The notes beneath the pieces were generated by a model. That model did no database searches. It saw nothing but the letters and a program-made list of their open reading frames with translations, and was not told the DNA's origin. 64,000 nucleotides of DNA from Aristolochia californica (taxonomy: Eukaryota; Streptophyta; Magnoliopsida; Piperales; Aristolochiaceae). Shown piece after piece: positions 58,124 to 64,000 of the stretch. Location of the stretch: the NCBI GenBank assembly GCA_029961685.1, contig JARWKL010000016.1:4651207-4715206 (forward strand). Reading direction: 5' to 3'. The first letter of the stretch is position 1; every line of letters starts with the position of its first letter. A program made the translations under genes and the position numbers.

Positions 58124-58882
58124 ATGTTGTGTGGAAGTCGAAGCTTTTCTCATGTAGACGAAGGTCCCTGGTCGCCTGAAGCTCCAAGGAGGTCAAGGAA
58201 GAAAGGGAACCACAACCCGTACTCCAATCGGGGCCTCGACAAGTTTTCGATCGTTCTGGCGGAGCTCGAAAACAGACGAGAGAAGATCATGTCTCAGATG
58301 GGTCCCCATGAAGTCCCCCTGGTGAGGTTCGTCTACTCGAAATCGGAGGATTGGGTCCCCATCGTCGTGAAGCTGAGGCACCCGAAAGAGGAGAAGAAGA
58401 GTACTGGACCTGCCAAACCCAGAACCCAAGTTCGATCGGCTTCAGCTCGTTTTCTATCAAATTCAGAAGCTACCCAGAAATCTGTTAATGGGTTTTCAGA
58501 CAAGAATGAAGCTGCTGCCCCACTGACGATGACGACGACGACGACGACAGCAGCGTCAGATCACAAAAAAATGAAGAAGTGCTTCTCATGGAGACTGAAA
58601 CAGGGTGGGATGGGTATAACGAGATGGAGGTCTGCTTATTGCTGGCCTCTGATTTTGATACTGATTCTGCTCTGTTTGGCCATGTTTGGGCGCTCCTTCG
58701 CCATCATCTGCACTTCAGTTTGGTGGTACACCGTGCCCATTTTGAAAGGGGAGAATGAGGATTTCAGAAAGTCCCTGAAGAAGGATTACGGAAGAAGGAT
58801 GAGTGGGCAGAAGCTCGCAGGCGACTCCAGAACTGCTCAATCCAAATCTTCTTCACCCAGATCCCATGTCAATGGAAGATGA
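58124..58882 (+). CDS. ZCF37: ZCF37-like plant protein
   Basis: A single exon, 252 residues. NPYSNRGLDKFSIVLAELE at about residues 31-49 is the signature of the plant ZCF37 family, followed by EVPLVRFVYSKSEDWVPIV. The middle is basic and Ser-rich, with a Thr repeat from an ACG/ACGA run (58528-58549). A hydrophobic span at about 172-200 (WPLILILILLCLAMFGRSFA) predicts one membrane anchor. Expression of ZCF37 relatives is known, but no biochemical function is established to my knowledge. Start choice: MLCGS matches the family N-terminus MxCGS/T. Confidence 0.8.
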   Translation: MLCGSRSFSHVDEGPWSPEAPRRSRKKGNHNPYSNRGLDKFSIVLAELENRREKIMSQMGPHEVPLVRFVYSKSEDWVPIVVKLRHPKEEKKSTGPAKPRTQVRSASARFLSNSEATQKSVNGFSDKNEAAAPLTMTTTTTTAASDHKKMKKCFSWRLKQGGMGITRWRSAYCWPLILILILLCLAMFGRSFAIICTSVWWYTVPILKGENEDFRKSLKKDYGRRMSGQKLAGDSRTAQSKSSSPRSHVNGR

Positions 58883-59332
58883 ACTCCTTTTTTTTTCTTC
58901 TGTTTTTGATCTTCTTTTTTCTAATTTATTTCTTGGGTCAAATTTGTGTTCATAGATGTACATTTGTTAATCGAGCCAGATTGGAAAAACCCATCTCTTG
59001 ATCTGTGTTCAATAATGTAAATAGAGTGGATGCTTAGATTGAAAACAAGAAAAATCATCAAATCTTGATTGAAGGGAAAGAACATAACCTGCTGTTTCAT
59101 TCAATTAAACTCTACTCTTCCTCGATGTCATCAAATGTAATAAATTGCATGACTTGATATTTCAGAAATGATCTCACATCCAAAAATATACTATTTCAAA
59201 TTCCTAATTAACTAGGGCAGCTTGAAAGTACTTTTCAGAGTACCTTAATCCGCAAAACTTGGCGTATGAAAGTGCGTAATCGAAATCGAGAGGGAGAAGG
59301 AGAGGGTAAGGCAGCTGCTCGGAAGAGGTGGA
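58883..59332. other. Spacer between ZCF37-like gene and the small Cys-rich protein gene
   Basis: It begins with a T-rich ZCF37 3' region (58888-58937). The AT-rich centre has no recognised feature, and the last 60 bp are purine-rich leader sequence before the ATG at 59333. Confidence 0.5.
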
Positions 59333-60213
59333 ATGGCGTCGTGCTTCGCCTGCTTTGGCGGAGAAGCCAAGAAGCAGAGAAGAGAAGAAGAGCGATTGGC
59401 ATCCGAGGAAGCTCGTACGAAAGCTGCCCAGAGGAGGTCAACCCCTGCTTCTTACTTCAGTTATCTTTCATGTATACTACTGTTAGCATACTCGTTTCCC
59501 GGATTTGATTAAATGCGTAATCCGTCATCTATATTCGATATGAATGTAGATTTTTTTGTTTTTTGCTGTTGCATGCAAATTATTTGCTTTGCTGGATTAA
59601 GATTTGTCTAATTCGAGATAAACAAGCTGTCTAAAACATTACTTAGGCCATCGAAATTTAGATATATTGGAGCTGGTTCGTGCAAACAGGAGAATTCGAT
59701 AAGGAAGAAGAAGCTTTATGTTGCTCTGAGTGATCTGTTTGTTTTGTGGAAAGAGTGGAATTAGTGAGGAGTACACTACTGTTCTCAAGCTCCAACTCAG
59801 AAAGGTGAGTGACACAAATGGTGAATTGTCTTAATTCCTGATGCCTGGGCAGTGCTCTCGTCTCGTGAAACTGGGCACCAAGAACTGAATGATTCTATCT
59901 ACTTCTAGCCTGTCATCTGTTCAACTTGTCATAAGAAAGATGAAATTGCTAGTCTCAATAGTGAAACAAATGCAGGCAAAAAGAATTTGAGAAGTCTGTT
60001 GCACGTAGAGCTGCTCGCGCCCAGATAGCAGCTGCTGCAAAGCAATCGAAAGCTCCAAGCCAAGGTGAACCTGTTCTTAAGGTAATTCTTTCATCGCATT
60101 AAATTTATTTGGCTATTCTACTGAATTGACAAGTGCTGAACGTGGTTACTGAATTAGGTTATAAATTGTATTCCTGTTGATAAAATGTTTGGATGCAGCG
60201 GCAAATGAGGTGA
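59333..60213 (+). CDS. Small conserved plant protein with Cys-rich N-terminus, 3 exons
   Basis: Exons: 59333-59436, 59976-60081 and 60199-60213, encoding 74 residues. MASCFACFGG is followed by a charged Lys/Arg/Glu helix (EERLASEEARTKAAQ), then ARRAARAQIAAAAKQSK and a short EPVLKRQMR tail. The layout matches, from memory, a family of short plant proteins without a known function. The N-terminal Cys residues at 4 and 7 could be S-acylated, which is an inference. The terminal exon codes for only four residues and a stop, which makes this gene easy to mis-annotate; its GCAG|CGG acceptor and conserved QM ending support it. Confidence 0.75.
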
Positions 60214-60850
60214 AGCTTCCAAGACTTGAAGCCGTGCAGTTAAACTTAAACCAGTTTGGACCTTTTGGGGTGGTGGGATATGCTGAACTGTGTCAAAGTG
60301 TACATCTTTTGTCTATACTTGCAGTACAAAAAAAATTGCTCTCTTTTATCCTACATGATAGAGCAAATATGAATGTATTTTCTTTCTTCAACCACTTGGT
60401 TTCTCACAACAGTTGATTATCCTGATTGATTAGCTTTCTTCAATTTTTACCTTCTTTGTTAAAGACTGGACCATTCAAGATGAGGGATTGTTCAAGATGG
60501 AAAACGTCAAGTCCAATTCGTTTATTTGCAGCAAATACTTCGATATGTACATGGTTGCAACTATATTGAGATGTTACATATCTTATCCAAAGACAAGACT
60601 GATTAGTATGGATTTCCAGTTGAGGATATGTATCTTATATTTCTGCTCAACCATCTTTCCATAAATACAATAACTGTATCACACTATTTTATGAACATTC
60701 TTCTGAAAACATTTGGTTGTAACACAGAATTCGACACAAAGTCCCAGCCTGCATGAACAGGTGCCAAACTCTGCTCTACATTCTTGGGATAAGATGGAAT
60801 GAAGTGGTTTACTTTTCACTGAGAAGGGAGATGAACAGAGATACTTGCAT
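60214..60850. other. Spacer between converging 3' ends
   Basis: The 3' regions of the small gene and of the DG1-like gene lie tail to tail. AT-rich, no feature recognised. Confidence 0.5.
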
Positions 60851-63800
60851 TCAGAGGAAAATCCCATCCTTATTCCTGTTTTCTTGCCAAGCCTTGAGAA
60901 TCTCAGAGGCAGATGGCAGCGTAGACTCCTCAGAACCATAATCATGGGAATTCAGCAAACTGAAGATTATGTCAGTAGATTCCAACGTAGGTTTGACTAT
61001 GGTGGAACCTGATCCTATCTGCTCATTGTCGCTGTTGCCTAAATAATCATCAGAACAAGTTCCCTGGTCTCTATTATTAAGAAAAGCCACTGAGTTATCA
61101 GCTCTCACATCAAATTTGTCTCCATCACCCTCATCACCCCAATGCAGAGAAAAAATATCCGATTGGTGGCCCTCAGTGTCATAAATTGAACATGTATCCC
61201 CATGAACATCCACATCACTTTCGTCGGTGTTATCATTCACGTACCCATCACTGTCACTTACGGTTGGCTCTGGCAGGAGCATATCGCTGTGAGTGGAATC
61301 CATGACTGATGGCAACCCACAAATGTAACGGAGTGATTTCAACAAGTTAGAAATGCTGATTTCTTCTGTCATAACTTCACTGTCACCAAGAACTCCCAAA
61401 AGTTTCTGTAGTTTGTTGTGGCTCACTCGATCTTTATTCATATTGAAGAGGCTGGTCCACTGTTTTTCACTGACATGTAGTGAGGCATGACCCATGCAAT
61501 TGAGGAGGGTAACAAGTCGTTCACTATTATCTTGAGATATATTGTGGCAGATCATTTCGAAGAAAATCGATTTGTAAGGAATCTCTCCAGCTTCCAGTAT
61601 CAAATCAAAGGCATGATCCAACAAATGCCACTGCAGATAAGGAAATATAACAGCAACATTAGTTTTCCAACTGTGGATGGTCCACATATATTAGAAGAGC
61701 AGTTAAAAGTTTGCAGGTAATCACTATGAAGAAGCACTATCAAATGCTTCAAAACTTGGGAACATGCTGCAACCTAGAAATTCAGACAACTTTGAAACAC
61801 TCACCTTCCCAGCTTTAGAGGCTTCTACAAGCATCGAAGCATGTCTCTTCTGATCCAAGTGGTGATCATGTAGAACCATCTCTTTGTACACATGCTCAAA
61901 GTATTCCCATTGATGAGCACTGGCAGAAGCCTCAAGCATTGCATTGTATGAATATGCATCTGGACCAAGGAAGGTCTCTTCTCCTGTGCTTATGTTCCTA
62001 ATCCCTTCAAACAATTCTTTGGCTCGAGCAAACATATCATTTTGGCCATAAACTTTCAACATGACATTAATGGTACCAACGTTTGGTGAACAGTGAATTT
62101 TCATTTGTTCAAAAACAGATAAACAGTCATGAATGTGCCCACCATCCATGCATGATAGAATCATGCCTGTAAAAGTCACCTCCAATGGTTTAGTGAAAGG
62201 GAGCTTTTTTAGCTTCACAACCTGCATGCATATAAAACATGTAAATGTGAAATATACAGGTTCTGACAAGAATCAACTTTCAGGTAGTCACCTCACGCAT
62301 AGCTTCTTGCCATCTTCCGTGGTAGCAGAGGCAGCATGCCAGTTCATAATATACACTAGCTATCCCAACCACACCCCTCTGTTCCATTTCTCTGACTGCT
62401 TCAACAGCATCATTGACCTTACCTTCTTCCCAAAATGCCCTCACAAGAACTGCACAGTGTAAAACTTTAAGAGATCACAGACCTCATAAAATAGAATAGA
62501 ACTGTTAGAAGAAAATGATAATGGCTTAATAAATAGTACTTTTGAATGTGAGGGCATTTGGAGCCAGTCCACTGCCTCTAGTTTTCTCAAAGAGCTTGTA
62601 GACAAGGTCATATTTTTTTGATTTCAGCATCACCTTACAAGAAGCACCTCCTGTAAGACTACAGTCCAAGTATATTCTGAGGACAAAATATACTCTATCC
62701 ACGGATAAAATTAAGAAAGAAAATTTTGGTCCTGCTCACAGACAGACTGCCCCTAAAACACCCGTCTTATCCTCTCACGGGACATACCTTGTTTACGATT
62801 TAGATTTCTATGGACACGAGCCAGGTTTTGGATGATCCAGTAAAAACCTATTTTCCCCAGACATGTTAGGTATAGCATTTTTATTTGACTGGACCATTTC
62901 ACATTACCCCAATATAAATATTTTTGAATGTATATTGATATGCTGTTTACGGGTGATTAAAAATGACATTATATGTTTTCACTCCACCTAGAATTTTGGT
63001 TTGCTACTAATAAAACCAAATCTGTATTGGTCGTATACAAATTATCATATATTGAAGCCAAACTATTGGGGATGATGATGATCATGACATGTACCTGCAG
63101 TCTGTTCATTTTTTGACTAAGTAATAAATATTTTATACATGTATTCTATATAAATCTTAAAAGCAACAGAAAAGAGATGCATTACTAATTTATAATTATT
63201 TAAAAGGTCAAACTTTCAAGCACAAAATGATAGAGTTGAATGGAGAATTCACATAATTGAGCCTGCAGCTGTTAGGACTCCCATAATAATGTTGACGATT
63301 ACTAACTTACTAGTTGATAGATTTGGACAGGCACAGTCCAGATGTCCTGCCCTGTGTAACAAGATCAAGACACAGATCCTAAGACTCCAAGATGGAACAT
63401 TCAAAATTCCAGGTACACACTCATAAGGCCTAAAAATATACTACCTACTTGAAATCCAAGTTTCAGGACTTCAGTCTTAAAACTTTATGGTTTAAAAGGA
63501 AAGGAACAGTTATAATAAAGTTGTATGCAGGAAGTTCAAACATTCTTAAATTTCAATAACCATGGCCCTCATATCACTGATATAGCCTAACCTCATATGG
63601 AGGATGAGCAGGAAATGAAGATATGCCTTACCTCCATAGCAAGTCCATATGAAGCAACAGTAGGTCTGATGCCATTTTGCCTCATCTGCCTGAAAACCCA
63701 AGACACTCCTTTCCATTGCCGAGATGAGACACAAGCATTCAGCAGCTGCCAAAATTTCAGAAGAAAACCTCTCAATAATAAAACAAAGTGAACAAAATAA

Positions 63801-64000
63801 ACAAAAACTCAGTTTAAATCCACTTACAGCATTGAAGATGACAATATCCGGTTCCAAGCAGGGATCCCAGTTCCTACGGTGTAGATTTTTAGTTTTAGCA
63901 GTGGGCTTCCGCCTCATGCATTCAATAATGTTCCAAAGTTCATTGACAAGACCTGCCTGACCTAATGTAACAGCAATGCTACGGTATGCAGGCATGTCAG
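60851..64000 (-). CDS. DG1: DG1-like pentatricopeptide-repeat protein (C-terminal part, truncated by window)
   Basis: Minus-strand exons: 63828-64000 (continues beyond the edge), 63632-63745, 62540-62633, 62292-62449, 61805-62221 and 60851-61630 (stop 60851-60853). Phases agree throughout. MPAYRSIAVTLGQAGLVNEL, NWDPCLEPDIVIFNA, QWKGVSWVFRQM, LVRAFWEEGKVNDAVEAVRE, PLEVTFTGMILSCMDGGHI and QWEYFEHVYKEMVL are PPR helices and match the DG1 (DELAYED GREENING 1) protein I recall. The tail after about 61400 is acidic and Ser/Asp-rich. Known role of DG1: a chloroplast PPR protein needed for early chloroplast transcription and leaf greening, acting with sigma factor SIG6. The N-terminus and transit peptide are outside the window. 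Confidence 0.88.

Noticed and set aside
1..64000. CRISPR arrays, bacterial operons, tRNA or rRNA genes
   Set aside because: None was seen; the window is plant nuclear DNA and no tRNA cloverleaf or rRNA segment was recognised by eye.

Overview
The window is nuclear DNA from a flowering plant. Genes are split by GT-AG introns, some of them several kilobases long and holding retrotransposons. Intergenic DNA is AT-rich with simple repeats, and the recognisable proteins are plant families: SHORT-ROOT GRAS factor, CYP65/PUB49 cyclophilin-U-box, plant ARL8, ZCF37 and the DG1 PPR protein. Nothing bacterial, viral or organellar was seen. The species cannot be named from the sequence; large TE-bearing introns would suit a woody angiosperm, but that is a guess.

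Layout, left to right. Bases 1-220: the 3' end of an unidentified gene. 760-4586 (-): a conserved plant protein of unknown function, divergent from 4906-13006 (+), a complete 11-exon PUB49/CYP65 gene. 16546-18024 (+): an intronless, GC-rich SHORT-ROOT orthologue. 19689-27436 (-): a two-exon Golgi GH43 gene whose 6.3-kb intron holds copia and LINE debris. 29182-31391 (-): a nine-exon multi-pass membrane protein. 32912-42392 (-): a six-exon ARL8 GTPase with a 7.5-kb intron containing a nearly complete copia element (36123-40802, two LTRs and a target-site duplication). 47748-48970 (+): APC11, which needs a single-nucleotide exon. 49904-49963 (-): an orphan first exon. 50419-51306 (+): ISY1. 51307-58123: a gene-poor stretch with minisatellite-like and tandem repeats. 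58124-58882 (+): a ZCF37-like gene. 59333-60213 (+): a small conserved Cys-rich N-terminus protein. 60851-64000 (-): the C-terminal part of a DG1-like PPR gene that runs off the right edge.

The genes are housekeeping and developmental and do not form one pathway. Five of them (PUB49, GH43, membrane protein, ARL8, DG1) appear in the order I recall for Arabidopsis At5g67530-At5g67570, so the window looks like a conserved syntenic block into which SHR, APC11, ISY1, ZCF37 and the small gene are interspersed. The most notable observation is the APC11 structure: only a 1-nt exon at 47977, with consensus splice dinucleotides on both sides, restores the conserved 84-residue frame. I found no previously undescribed multi-gene system.
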